A stretch of 64,000 bases of DNA from Natronosalvus vescus (GTDB lineage Archaea > Halobacteriota > Halobacteria > Halobacteriales > Natrialbaceae), in NCBI RefSeq assembly GCF_023973145.1, contig NZ_CP099546.1, forward strand, positions 3,596,001-3,660,000. The letters are read 5' to 3'. This document shows, in pieces, positions 1 through 8,569 of this stretch; position 1 is the stretch's first letter; every line of letters begins with the position of its first letter. The translations under genes were made by a program, and so were the position numbers. The notes under the pieces were generated by a model. The model saw nothing but the letters and a program-made list of their open reading frames with translations, made no database searches and was not told the DNA's origin.

Positions 1-581
1 CGTCTCATCGGATTCAGGGTCGTGGTCACCATCGTCATCAGTATCGTCGAGAACGACGTCGCCGTAGGCGTGTTCGAATACCACCGCCCCGTCGGGGGAT
101 ACGAGCGTCACAATATCGCCGTCGGCAGACCAGATATTCACGCCGTACTCCCAGTACAGATCGCTGTTGGTTGCGTCTCCGTCCCCCGTCCACACCGTCA
201 CTGAACTACCCGGTTCCAGGACGAAGTTCGGTGGGAACACAAATGGTCTGAGGCCGCCATCGACCTGCCCGCCTTCGCGATCACGAAGTTTGAACCCCGA
301 GAGTCGACCGCTGCTTCACCCGTGTTTGTAAGGGTAACGTACTCCGCATCGGGAGAAACGCGTTCGACCTGTCGGTCGGTCACCTCGATCGACTCTCCAA
401 TTGCGTCTGGATCGTCGACTGGGTCGGTCGACTCATCGTCACGATCAGCGTCAGTTCTGTCGCTAGTTAGCGTTTCTTCGCTGTCGGCGTCGTCAGATCC
501 AAGGGCGTCAGTAGTTCCACCCGCACAGCCCGCACAGACGACCATGAGTGCCACGACGACCACGAGTAGCGCTCGCTTCAT
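1..581 (-). pseudogene. Lamin-tail-domain lipoprotein, frameshifted and cut by the window edge
   Basis: The gene reads leftwards from 581. Residues 1-19 are a lipoprotein signal (Lys-Arg, hydrophobic core, then C-A-G-C with Cys19 as the lipid site), followed by an Asp/Glu/Thr-rich linker to about residue 68. The folded part begins EYVTLTNTGEAAVD, the opening of a lamin-tail (LTD) beta-sandwich. After Asp93 (codon 303-305) the frame breaks and stops at 198. Reading on in the frame that starts SGFKLRDREGG gives the rest of an LTD domain (FVLEPGSSVTVWTG, then an NSDLYWEYG segment and VTLVSPDGAVVFEH) with no stop to the window edge. One missing base just after the GTCGAC codons, where the family has V-D-L-S-G-F, explains the break. 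Either a recent pseudogene or a sequencing error. Confidence 0.75.
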
Positions 582-643
582 CTGTAACTCGTTCCGCCGA
601 GGGAATTGTGTTTGCGTGTGTGTTAGGAGCGGGGTAACATCTC

Positions 644-997
644 TCAGAACTGCTCCCGAACTTTGTCGATTTTACATTTGACACACAGGTCATCAGCGAA
701 GCACGCGATATTGTCGTACGGACAGTCGTACTCTTCGACCGTAACCGAAAGGCTCCGTTTCGCGTGCTTCCACTCGACAGCCCAGTCTTCGATCCGCATA
801 TCGACGGAACTGAACACCACGTCGCCGTCTCGGTCGATGATTTTGGCTGCCGTGACGGTGTACTGGTGTTCTTTCACGATGTCGATTGCGTCGTGATACG
901 ACGAACACTGGAACTCCTCCGTCGCCGCACTATCGTCTAGCAGCCGGACTCTGATGGATCCATCGTACTCCTCAGTCGGTTCCAATCCACCACTCAT
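644..997 (-). CDS. Small conserved haloarchaeal protein with C-terminal Cys cluster
   Basis: A 117-residue acidic protein that I do not recognise. The start is the ATG at 995-997 (MSGGLEPTEEY); an upstream in-frame start at 1039 would add 14 residues of unlikely composition. The body is a mixed alpha/beta domain with no membrane segment or signal. Near the C-terminus four cysteines are spaced C-x7-C-x5-C-x2-C (CPYDNIACFADDLCVKC), which could bind a metal, probably zinc. It stands alone between the lipoprotein gene and the aldo/keto reductase, with its own 138-base upstream spacer. Function unknown. Confidence 0.6.
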   Translation of the reverse strand: MSGGLEPTEEYDGSIRVRLLDDSAATEEFQCSSYHDAIDIVKEHQYTVTAAKIIDRDGDVVFSSVDMRIEDWAVEWKHAKRSLSVTVEEYDCPYDNIACFADDLCVKCKIDKVREQF

Positions 998-1135
998 ACT
1001 GTCGTTGTCGGTTCGGTGTGGTAAAAGCCTACACCCCATCCGTTTGTTTTCCGGAAAGTATCGATTCGGGAAACGACATACAACTACGCTACCTTGGCCG
1101 GTGTTTACGCGTACTGTCCTTCGTCAATCGAGGCA

Positions 1136-2146
1136 CTACAACCCGTCGTAGGGCCCCTCTTTTGCAGTCGTCAACCGTTCGACTTGCGCCGTTGAGAGGT
1201 CGATGGCAGCCGCGGCGAGGTTCTCTTCTAATTGCTCGACCGTTCTCGCTCCAACGATCGGTGCGGTGACGCCGTCACGATGCATGAGCCACGCCAGGGC
1301 GACCTGTGCCGGCGAAGCGTCGACTTCCTCGGCAACCGCATCCAGTTCGTCGTGGAGATCGAAATTCGCCTCGGTGAGATACGACTCTCTGAACCGACTC
1401 GAGTCAGCGACTTTCGAATCGTCCGGAAGATCTGCATCACGCGAATACTTGCCAGTCAGGAACCCCTGTCCGAGCGGACTCCACGGACAGACTGCCAGTC
1501 CTCGTTGCCGAGCGAACTCGAGGTAATCGCCCTCGATTTCACGATCGACGAGATTATACCGTGGTTGCAGGACGGTAAACGGCTCCCAGCCGTGAGCGTC
1601 GGCGATCGCATTCGCACGGGCTACCTTCCACGCATTTGGTCGCATAGTCGAGGCACCGAGATAGTGCACTTTGCCAGATTCGACGAGTGCGTTCAGCGTT
1701 TTCATCAATTCGCGTGTCGGCGTCGCATCGTCCCACCGGTGAATGTACAGAACGTCGAGGTAGTCGGTGTCGAGTCGCTCGAGAATTGCGTCGATGCGAT
1801 GGCGAACGTTCTTTCGGTTCGTTCCCTTGCTATTTGGGTCGCCATCCCGAATCTGCCAGTACAGTTTGGAAGCGATTGTGTACCGTTCTCGATCACGGTC
1901 GGCAAGCCAGTCACCGATCCAGCGCTCGCTATCCCCGCCACCGTAGACGTCTGCAGTGTCTATGTAGCGACCGCCAGCGTCGGCGTAACCGTCGAGCAGT
2001 TCGTGAGCACAATCCTCTGCAATCTCGAGATCGCCGTTCTCGGTGGTTCGGCCGAACCGCCACGTCCCAAACTGCAGTTCGCTCGTGTAAATACCGGTAC
2101 GGCCAAGTTGGACGAATTCGAGATCGACCTGGGTTTGATCGGTCAT
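1136..2146 (-). CDS. Aldo/keto reductase (YajO/Kv-beta-like subfamily)
   Basis: A 336-residue cytoplasmic NAD(P)H-dependent carbonyl reductase with a TIM-barrel fold. The catalytic tetrad is visible: Asp63 and Tyr68 in IDTADVYGGG, Lys94 in ASKLYW and His136 in YIHRWD. The C-terminal cofactor segment (PIVGARTVEQLEENL) is present and the length is normal for the family. The substrate cannot be told. A T-rich TATA-like element (revcomp of 2171-2178) lies about 28 bases before the ATG, so the mRNA is probably leaderless. It is divergent from the ABC operon that starts at 2409. Confidence 0.9.
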   Translation of the reverse strand: MTDQTQVDLEFVQLGRTGIYTSELQFGTWRFGRTTENGDLEIAEDCAHELLDGYADAGGRYIDTADVYGGGDSERWIGDWLADRDRERYTIASKLYWQIRDGDPNSKGTNRKNVRHRIDAILERLDTDYLDVLYIHRWDDATPTRELMKTLNALVESGKVHYLGASTMRPNAWKVARANAIADAHGWEPFTVLQPRYNLVDREIEGDYLEFARQRGLAVCPWSPLGQGFLTGKYSRDADLPDDSKVADSSRFRESYLTEANFDLHDELDAVAEEVDASPAQVALAWLMHRDGVTAPIVGARTVEQLEENLAAAAIDLSTAQVERLTTAKEGPYDGL

Positions 2147-2317
2147 CAGACGGTACTACACGTGAACGGGTCAAAAAGGGTGCAGGAAGCGGCGAATCGC
2201 TCGCGTGATAGTTGGTGTTCCAGTCCGACCAATCCCGCAGCCCACGAGATGAACCGAGAAAGACGTCAACATCGGTACTGATGGTGTTTAATTTGCTCTC
2301 CGTCGAGTATCATCATG

Positions 2318-2328
2318 GTTAAATTAAC
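2318..2328. repeat. Short inverted repeat GTTAAATTAAC
   Basis: A perfect 5-bp-arm palindrome around a single A, in the 262-base spacer between the divergent aldo/keto reductase and the binding-protein gene. It lies about 50 bases upstream of the TATA box at 2376. It could be an operator for the peptide-transport operon, but only its position suggests this. Confidence 0.3.
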
Positions 2329-2375
2329 GATGGCCGTTCACACGGGGCGAATGACGGTCGGTACCAAAGGCAAAA

Positions 2376-2381
2376 TTTATA
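2376..2381 (+). promoter_or_regulatory. TATA box of the permuted binding-protein gene
   Basis: TTTATA within an A/T-rich run. Its centre is about 30 bases before the ATG at 2409, so transcription should begin within a few bases of the start codon (leaderless or nearly so). Confidence 0.55.
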
Positions 2382-2408
2382 CAACTCGAGAGTTTTTTAC
2401 CAGTTGAG

Positions 2409-4229
2409 ATGCCAGACAACTCAGGTGTATCCCGACGATCATTCCTCAAAGCAACCAGCGCCGGTGCAGCCACGGCAGCAGTGGCAGGGTGCTTCGGTGG
2501 CGATGGGGACGACGATGGAAACGGTAACGGCAACGGTAACGGTAACGGCAATGGTAATGGCGACGATGAGATCTCGAACGTCCAAAAAGCCCAGGATGCC
2601 TGGGATCGGATCGTAGATAACCCCGGACCGGAAGACGAAGATCTGCGTAACGAGGCCTACGTCGAGATGGAAGAGGCCGTACGCGACGACATGATCCTCA
2701 TGCCGTTGTACCACAACCTCAACGAGCGGTTCTGGTACGACCACGTGGACGTCGAACCAACCGGTGCTCTCGGTGGCCACCGCCAGCAACACAACCACAC
2801 CTCGCTCGATGACGGTTCCACTGAGCTGAATCTCATCAACTCGACGGTGTCATCGCTGGACCCCATTCAGTCGACGGACACAGCGTCTGCCGTCATCATC
2901 AACCAGGTGTACGAGAACTTGGTCGACTACCCCGACGGGATTGCCGAACTCGAGAACCAGCTGGTCGAAGAGGTCGATATCTCCGACGACCTCCTGACGT
3001 ACACGTTCACTATCAAAGAGGCCACCTATCACGGTGGCGAAGAGCTGACCGCTGACGACTTCAAATACGCCTGGCGGCGCCTTGCAGAGTCGCCGAACAG
3101 CCAGCGTGCTAACTTCATCCTTGGCTCCGGCTTCCTCGGTATCGACCACGAGACCGACGAGGATGGCGCAGTCGTCCCAGACTCCATCGGTGTGGAGGTC
3201 ATCGACGACCGCACGTTCGAGATGACGCTCGCAGAAGTCGAAGCTGCGGCTCTCGACATCCTCACGTACGACTCCTTCGGTCCAGTTCCTGAAGGCTTCG
3301 TAGACGACATCGAGGGCTACGATGGCGAAGTCACCCAGGAAGAGTTCGCTACCGAAGTGATGAACGGAACCGGTCCGTTCGAGTTCGACGTCTGGGATCC
3401 AGGGACGGAAGCCCGTGTTACCCGCTTCGAGGACTACCACGAGGAACCAGCGAACCTCGAGTCCATCCACTGGCAGATCATCGAAGACGACGAGCCAATC
3501 TGGACGTACATCAACGAGCGAAACGCCGACATCTTCGGCATTCCGACCTCGTACTACGAACAGGATAACATCGACGCCGACGAGGACGATCTCAACCGTG
3601 ACGTTGGGACGTACGGACCGCTCGAGAACGGTGACACGGTCAACTACCTCGGTGTCGCCGAACTCAGTACGTTCTACGTTGCGTTCAACGCAAGCAATGC
3701 ACCACGGGCTGTGCGGCAGGCAGTCGCTTACGTGACCGACCACGAAGAACTCATTAACCTCGTCTTCCAGGGCCGCGGTGAAGAGGCGTGGAGTTTCACC
3801 CCGCCCGGAATCTGGCCCACGGGTGCCGATGCGTATCAGGAGTTTGCAGAATCGTGGCCGTACTCGCCAAACCAGACCGACACGGGTGCAGCACAAGAAG
3901 TGCTCGCTGAAGCCGGCTACACCGAGGACGATCCGTTCGAAATCACGCTGACCACGTATGCGGACGACACCTTCCAGGAGTTCGCTCGCCTTACGCGTGA
4001 CAAGCTCGACGGCACTGGCATCGATCTATCGATCGACGAAGCGGAGTTCAGCACGCTGATCAGCCGTGGCGAAGACGGTGACCTTGCCATGTACACGTTG
4101 GGCTGGATCTGGAGCTGGGCCGACCCCGCATACGGACTGTTCGGCTTCGAACCCGCGAACACCAACACGGATCTGATTCCCGAAGAGGCAGACGGGTACT
4201 ACCTCGACTGGGAAGCTGAAGACGAATAA
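2409..4229 (+). CDS. Peptide-type ABC substrate-binding lipoprotein (SBP_bac_5), apparently circularly permuted
   Basis: A 606-residue extracellular solute-binding lipoprotein. It has a Tat signal (SRRSFLKA, residues 8-15) and a lipobox AVAGC with Cys28, followed by an Asn-Gly repeat linker to about 52. Residues 54-137 then look like the normal C-terminal end of this family: a helix pair, a DDMILMPLYHNLNERFW strand and a GGHRQQHNHTSLDDGS tail. Residues 138 onwards begin like a normal mature N-terminus (TELNLINSTVSSLDPIQSTD) and continue through the SBP_5 core (FTIKEATYHGGEELTADDF). The protein ends at DWEAEDE, just where the C-terminal helix pair would be expected. The paralogue at 36033-37706 keeps the usual order. 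It is the first gene of a five-gene operon; its ligand is probably an oligopeptide or similar. Confidence 0.9.
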   Translation: MPDNSGVSRRSFLKATSAGAATAAVAGCFGGDGDDDGNGNGNGNGNGNGNGDDEISNVQKAQDAWDRIVDNPGPEDEDLRNEAYVEMEEAVRDDMILMPLYHNLNERFWYDHVDVEPTGALGGHRQQHNHTSLDDGSTELNLINSTVSSLDPIQSTDTASAVIINQVYENLVDYPDGIAELENQLVEEVDISDDLLTYTFTIKEATYHGGEELTADDFKYAWRRLAESPNSQRANFILGSGFLGIDHETDEDGAVVPDSIGVEVIDDRTFEMTLAEVEAAALDILTYDSFGPVPEGFVDDIEGYDGEVTQEEFATEVMNGTGPFEFDVWDPGTEARVTRFEDYHEEPANLESIHWQIIEDDEPIWTYINERNADIFGIPTSYYEQDNIDADEDDLNRDVGTYGPLENGDTVNYLGVAELSTFYVAFNASNAPRAVRQAVAYVTDHEELINLVFQGRGEEAWSFTPPGIWPTGADAYQEFAESWPYSPNQTDTGAAQEVLAEAGYTEDDPFEITLTTYADDTFQEFARLTRDKLDGTGIDLSIDEAEFSTLISRGEDGDLAMYTLGWIWSWADPAYGLFGFEPANTNTDLIPEEADGYYLDWEAEDE

Positions 4230-4237
4230 CACCGGAC

Positions 4238-4280
4238 TCACGGCCGCGTGACGGGTCGGCTTTTCCGTCAGTATTTTTAA
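4238..4280 (+). terminator. Hairpin plus T-rich tract after the binding-protein gene
   Basis: TCACG-GCCG-CGTGA (4238-4251) followed by T-rich sequence (CTTTT, then ATTTTT to about 4278). Placed between the binding-protein gene and the first permease gene, it would partly end transcription and let the binding protein be made in excess. Confidence 0.4.
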
Positions 4281-4389
4281 CGGTACCCAATATCGCCGGA
4301 TCCGGAAATCATGACACCTATTACCCTCGAATGCATACCGAGAATTTAGTAATACACATGTTTACCGCGTGGGGCACACGTGATGCGTT

Positions 4390-5460
4390 ATGAGCCGCTG
4401 GCGATACTTCTTCCAGCGAGTGCTGCTATCGATTCCGATTCTGTTCTTGGTGATGACGCTCATCTTCGTCATCCTCAGAATGGGACCGCTCGATCCGGTT
4501 GCAGCGATGCTTGGACCTGAAGCCAGTGGTGTACAGGCAGAACAAATACGAGAGAATCTCGGATTAAACGAACCGCTGTGGCGTCAGTATATCAACTACA
4601 TGGTTGATCTGATTACGTTCAACTTTGGCCAATCGTACGTCATCCAGTCAGGCAGAAGTGTGAACGCGCTCATCGCCATTTTCGCGCCACGAACGATCTG
4701 GCTGGGATTCTGGGCAGTGTTGCTGCCGCTGTTTATCGGAATCCCACTTGGATTTTATGCCGGACTCAACCCGAATAGCTGGGGGGACTACGTTGCATCG
4801 TTTTCCGGCATCGTCTGGCTTGCCATGCCAAACTTCTGGCTGGCGATTATGATGCTCGCCGTCTTGCGACGAACGCAGGGTGGGGGCTTCCTCGGCTTCG
4901 ATTGGTACACGATCGGACCAGAGGTAAGGAGCCTCATTGGCACGCCACCACTGGATTTCATTGGGTTCGAAGAGTGGCAATCGCTCGGGATGATCCCGAT
5001 GCCGAGTGGATTCTATTTCGACGGCGGGACGCTTGCCGTCGCAATTAAAATGATCCTGCCGGCAGCAATCGTTCTGGGATCAGCGTCGATGGCGACCGAA
5101 CTACGTATTGGGCGCACCGCAATCCTTGAGACGATCAACTCGAATTACGTCGAGACGGCTAGAGCAAAGGGGCTCCCCGGACGGGTGATTCTCTGGAAGC
5201 ACGTCTTCCGAAACGCCTTGATCCCACTGGTTCCAATTATCACGAACGAGGCGTTGTTGTTGCTCGGTGGATCAGTCATTGTCGAGGTCATTTTCGGTAT
5301 TAATGGCCTTGGTCGGCTGTTCTTCCTCTCAGCAACGCAGGGCGACCTGCCACTGGCAGGGGCACTCATCTTTATCTTCACACTGATAACGATCTCGTTG
5401 AACATTCTACAGGACTTCCTGTATACGGTACTCGATCCACGTGTGGGGTATGAACAATGA
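4390..5460 (+). CDS. ABC transporter permease, DppB/OppB type
   Basis: A 356-residue inner-membrane permease of the peptide/nickel ABC class. It has an N-terminal membrane helix (LLSIPILFLVMTLIFVILRM) and five further helices. The cytoplasmic EAA loop is ETARAKGLPGRVILWKH (about residues 254-270), which contacts the ATPase. An insert around residues 155-205 makes it slightly longer than the usual 310-340 residues. It lies 160 bases downstream of the binding-protein gene and its stop overlaps the next start in ATGA. Confidence 0.92.
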   Translation: MSRWRYFFQRVLLSIPILFLVMTLIFVILRMGPLDPVAAMLGPEASGVQAEQIRENLGLNEPLWRQYINYMVDLITFNFGQSYVIQSGRSVNALIAIFAPRTIWLGFWAVLLPLFIGIPLGFYAGLNPNSWGDYVASFSGIVWLAMPNFWLAIMMLAVLRRTQGGGFLGFDWYTIGPEVRSLIGTPPLDFIGFEEWQSLGMIPMPSGFYFDGGTLAVAIKMILPAAIVLGSASMATELRIGRTAILETINSNYVETARAKGLPGRVILWKHVFRNALIPLVPIITNEALLLLGGSVIVEVIFGINGLGRLFFLSATQGDLPLAGALIFIFTLITISLNILQDFLYTVLDPRVGYEQ

Positions 5461-7223
5461 GCATGTCATCTGATGAGACAGACACTGTCTTAACGCTTCG
5501 AGAGCGGATTGCAGCAAATCCACGACCCGCACTCATCTGGGTGGCTGGACTCGCGCTGCTAATCCTCCTCGAGCTTGGTCGAATCGTCGGCTGGATAATT
5601 GCCGCTGGCGGGGCCATTCGAATGGTTCTCGGGTTCGTTCCATCAGTTCCGTGGTGGGTTGGGAACAACGTCGCCGACGGATTAGGTGACGTTGTCGGCG
5701 GTCTGAGCCAGGTCGGTGCAGCCATCGGTTTTGCCGTGACGGCGACACTGCTGTTGCTCGTCGCCGCCTTCTTCATCAAACCGCTGTTCGTTCCGTTTTC
5801 GGTCTCGAAGAAAATCGGGATCGATGCCGAACAGACCGGCCCGGATGCGCTCAGCGAAACCCTGCTCGAGCATATCGTCATCGCTGCCGGAATCGGTGTT
5901 GGCGCTGCCCTGATACTGCTCACGCCACTTAGTGGCGTGCTCGACGTCATTATTGCCAGCGTGACGAACGGACTTGAGTGGATTGCAAACGGTTGGACGC
6001 TCACTGATCGTGAACTGATCTCGAACGAAGGCCATCGGACACCTGACGGCGGATGGGAAGGTACGTTCCTCGGCCTCTCGCCAGCGATTGCCTGGGCTAT
6101 TCGTGTGTTCGTCGTGTACACGTACGCGTTCGCTGCCCTGGTCTGGGTATGGAAGGGGTATACAACCTACCGAAATCACTACCGCGAAGCTGACTGGACA
6201 CCTCGTGACGACTGGGTCAACCGGTTCCGATCCCACTACTGGGGGATTTTCGGACTGATCGTCGTCTTTGGATTCGTCGTACTCGCGCTGTGGGCGCCCG
6301 CACTCGGTGCGGCAAGCGCGGAGGCAAACCTCTACAGTCCATATCAACACGAATTCGAGTACCTGACTGACGATGGTGACGTAGAAACCGTTACCCACGG
6401 GACGGCGAACATCCAGAGTCGATCCCAGGGTGGTGACAGCACCGTCGGACTCATGAGCTACGACGATTACGATCGATGGGCACCGTTAGGGACGAATCCG
6501 GATGGAAAGGATCTGTTTACGTTCCTCGCATATGGCGCACAAACCTCGCTCGTGATCGGACTAGTCGGCATCGGCATTGCGACTTCGATTGCACTGGCGA
6601 TGTCGCTGATCACCGCGTACTACAAAGGAGCCATCGATATCGTCACGATTGTCGTGAGTGATACGTTGATCTCGGTTCCAGTGTTCCTGATGGTGTTGCT
6701 CTTATCAGTAGTCTTCCAGCAGGGCAATCACCCACTGGCCGATATTTATAGCGGGGGATTACTTCTCGCGTTAATTTTCGGAGCCCTCTACTGGCCGGGG
6801 CTCTGGCGATCGATACGTGGGCCCTCGCTGCAGGTTGCCGAACAGGAATGGGTCGATGCAGCCAAAAGCTACGGCCAGACGCCGATGATGACGATGCGGA
6901 AACACATGGCTCCGTACATCCTCAGCTACATCATGATCTACGCATCACTGTTGCTCGGTGGTGTGATTATCGTGACTGCTGCCCTGTCGTTCCTCGGTCT
7001 GGGGATCAACCCACCGACACCTGAATGGGGACGGATGGTGAGCGACGGACGGGCGTACGTTTCGACGACCTCGTGGCACATCGCGACGGTTCCAGGTCTC
7101 ATGATCGTTCTCGTCGTCACTGGATTCAACGCGCTCGGTGACGGCATCCGCGACGCGATGGATCCGGAAAGCGAAAGCAGCGATGCCGGAGCAACGGCTG
7201 CGGCTACAGGAGGTGGTGGGTGA
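5457..7223 (+). CDS. ABC transporter permease, DppC/OppC type, with large N-terminal membrane extension
   Basis: At 588 residues this is about twice the usual length of a DppC permease (around 290-300). The canonical part starts near residue 255 with the helix region HYWGIFGLIVVFGFVVL. It has an extracytoplasmic insert with a Ser/Asp-rich stretch before WAPLGTNPDGKDLF, then the EAA loop EWVDAAKSYGQTPMMTMRKH and the family signature SFLGLGINPPTPEWG. The first roughly 250 residues add several hydrophobic helices (for example LIWVAGLALLILLELGRIV, FAVTATLLLLVAAFF) that DppC proteins normally lack. The second permease operon in this window (34089-34988) has the ordinary 299-residue form. Translationally coupled to DppB. 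Confidence 0.88.
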   Translation: MSMSSDETDTVLTLRERIAANPRPALIWVAGLALLILLELGRIVGWIIAAGGAIRMVLGFVPSVPWWVGNNVADGLGDVVGGLSQVGAAIGFAVTATLLLLVAAFFIKPLFVPFSVSKKIGIDAEQTGPDALSETLLEHIVIAAGIGVGAALILLTPLSGVLDVIIASVTNGLEWIANGWTLTDRELISNEGHRTPDGGWEGTFLGLSPAIAWAIRVFVVYTYAFAALVWVWKGYTTYRNHYREADWTPRDDWVNRFRSHYWGIFGLIVVFGFVVLALWAPALGAASAEANLYSPYQHEFEYLTDDGDVETVTHGTANIQSRSQGGDSTVGLMSYDDYDRWAPLGTNPDGKDLFTFLAYGAQTSLVIGLVGIGIATSIALAMSLITAYYKGAIDIVTIVVSDTLISVPVFLMVLLLSVVFQQGNHPLADIYSGGLLLALIFGALYWPGLWRSIRGPSLQVAEQEWVDAAKSYGQTPMMTMRKHMAPYILSYIMIYASLLLGGVIIVTAALSFLGLGINPPTPEWGRMVSDGRAYVSTTSWHIATVPGLMIVLVVTGFNALGDGIRDAMDPESESSDAGATAAATGGGG

Positions 7224-8569
7224 TGTCGATGGAATCAACACCACAGGCGGCTCACGCCGACACCGACCCGATCGTCGAGGTTCGGAACCTCCAGACGGCG
7301 TTCTACACCGACAAGGAGGTCATTCGCGCCGTCGATGGCGTCTCGTTCGACCTGACGCCCGGTGAAACCGTTGGTATCGTTGGTGAGAGTGGATCTGGGA
7401 AAAGCGTGACCGCTCGCTCGATCATGGGGCTGATCGACAACCCAGGTCGCGTCTTGCCTGGCAGCAGTATTCGCTTTACCCACCTCGAGACGGTGCGAGA
7501 ATTCGCGAAGAAGTTCTCGAAGCGGACGGTCGACGTGAGCCAACTCGAGGCGGAATACGACGTCCGCTCGTTGCTCGATCGACCAAATATCGACGTCAGC
7601 CCAGCCCAGATGGGCTATGAGTCAGTCGACTCGATAACCGTTGCCGACCTGCTTGCCGCGGGGTACGGTGACCAGCTTGGATTGACGGATACCGACGACT
7701 GTGTGTTTATCACCGAGCAATCGGGCGGCGATATCGTCGACGGGTTCATCGAAATCACTCGACTCGAGGGAGAACCCCAGCGAGCCATGCGCGGTAGTAA
7801 AATCGCGATGGTGTTCCAGGATCCGTTGACGAGCCTCAACCCGGTCTATACGGTTGGCAATCAGATCAAAGAGGCACTTCGACTCCACCAGGGACTCCGT
7901 GGACAGGCCGCCACGAAGGAAGCGGTCTCACTGCTGGAGGCCGTTGGCATACCAGACTCGCGACGACGAGTCGCTGAGTATCCTCACCAGTTCTCCGGGG
8001 GGATGCGCCAGCGTGCGGTCATCGCGATGGCACTAGCTTGTGATCCGGAAGTGTTGATCTGTGACGAGCCAACGACGGCACTCGACGTCACGATTCAAGC
8101 ACAGATCCTCGAGTTACTCGATGAGCTGCAGGAAGAACGTGATCTGGCGATCATGTTCATCACCCACGATATGGGCGTTATCGCCGAAGTTGCAGACCGA
8201 GTGAACGTGATGTACGCCGGCGAGACGGTCGAAACGGCTGACGTGCACACACTGTTTGCAAATCCGAAGCACCCCTACACCGAGGGACTGTTACAGTCGA
8301 TTCCTGGCCGACAGGAAGGTGAGCGACTGCAAACTATCGAAGGCAACGTGCCGACGCCGAACGAACCAGCGACGTTCTGTCGGTTTGCACCACGATGTCC
8401 GAAGGCCTTCGAATCGTGTGAGTCCGTTCACCCGGTGTCGGTTCCCGTCGAACTGGGTGCGGACGATCATACGGCAGCGTGTCTATTATATCCTGAAGAG
8501 CTGTCAGAAGTTGACCGAATCGAACGCCATTCCGAAACGAATGAGCAATCGACGGAGGGTGAGCACTGA
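7223..8569 (+). CDS. ABC transporter ATP-binding protein, DppD/OppD type, with inserted domain
   Basis: A 448-residue cytoplasmic ATPase. Walker A is GESGSGKS (54-61), the Q-loop is [11 protein letters not shown] (Gln199), the signature is [16 protein letters not shown], Walker B is [12 protein letters not shown], and the C-terminal peptide-transporter Cys motif is [14 protein letters not shown]. The spacing between Walker A and Q-loop is about 140 residues instead of about 45: residues 82-185 form an acidic, mostly helical insert not seen in OppD proteins such as the 396-residue one at 32782-33972. The ATG at 7223 overlaps the upstream TGA by one base; a GTG one codon earlier is possible. 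Confidence 0.9.
   Translation: MSMESTPQAAHADTDPIVEVRNLQTAFYTDKEVIRAVDGVSFDLTPGETVGIVGESGSGKSVTARSIMGLIDNPGRVLPGSSIRFTHLETVREFAKKFSKRTVDVSQLEAEYDVRSLLDRPNIDVSPAQMGYESVDSITVADLLAAGYGDQLGLTDTDDCVFITEQSGGDIVDGFIEITRLEGEPQRAMRGSKIAMVFQDPLTSLNPVYTVGNQIKEALRLHQGLRGQAATKEAVSLLEAVGIPDSRRRVAEYPHQFSGGMRQRAVIAMALACDPEVLICDEPTTALDVTIQAQILELLDELQEERDLAIMFITHDMGVIAEVADRVNVMYAGETVETADVHTLFANPKHPYTEGLLQSIPGRQEGERLQTIEGNVPTPNEPATFCRFAPRCPKAFESCESVHPVSVPVELGADDHTAACLLYPEELSEVDRIERHSETNEQSTEGEH

Noticed and set aside
2517-2565. Simple GGTAACGGCAAC-type repeat, considered as a tandem-repeat element
   Set aside because: It encodes the Asn-Gly linker of a lipoprotein; the same feature occurs in the binding protein at 15951, so it is a coding linker.
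2850-3896. Antisense open frame within the binding-protein gene
   Set aside because: No family motif or start signal; composition is that expected opposite an acidic haloarchaeal gene.
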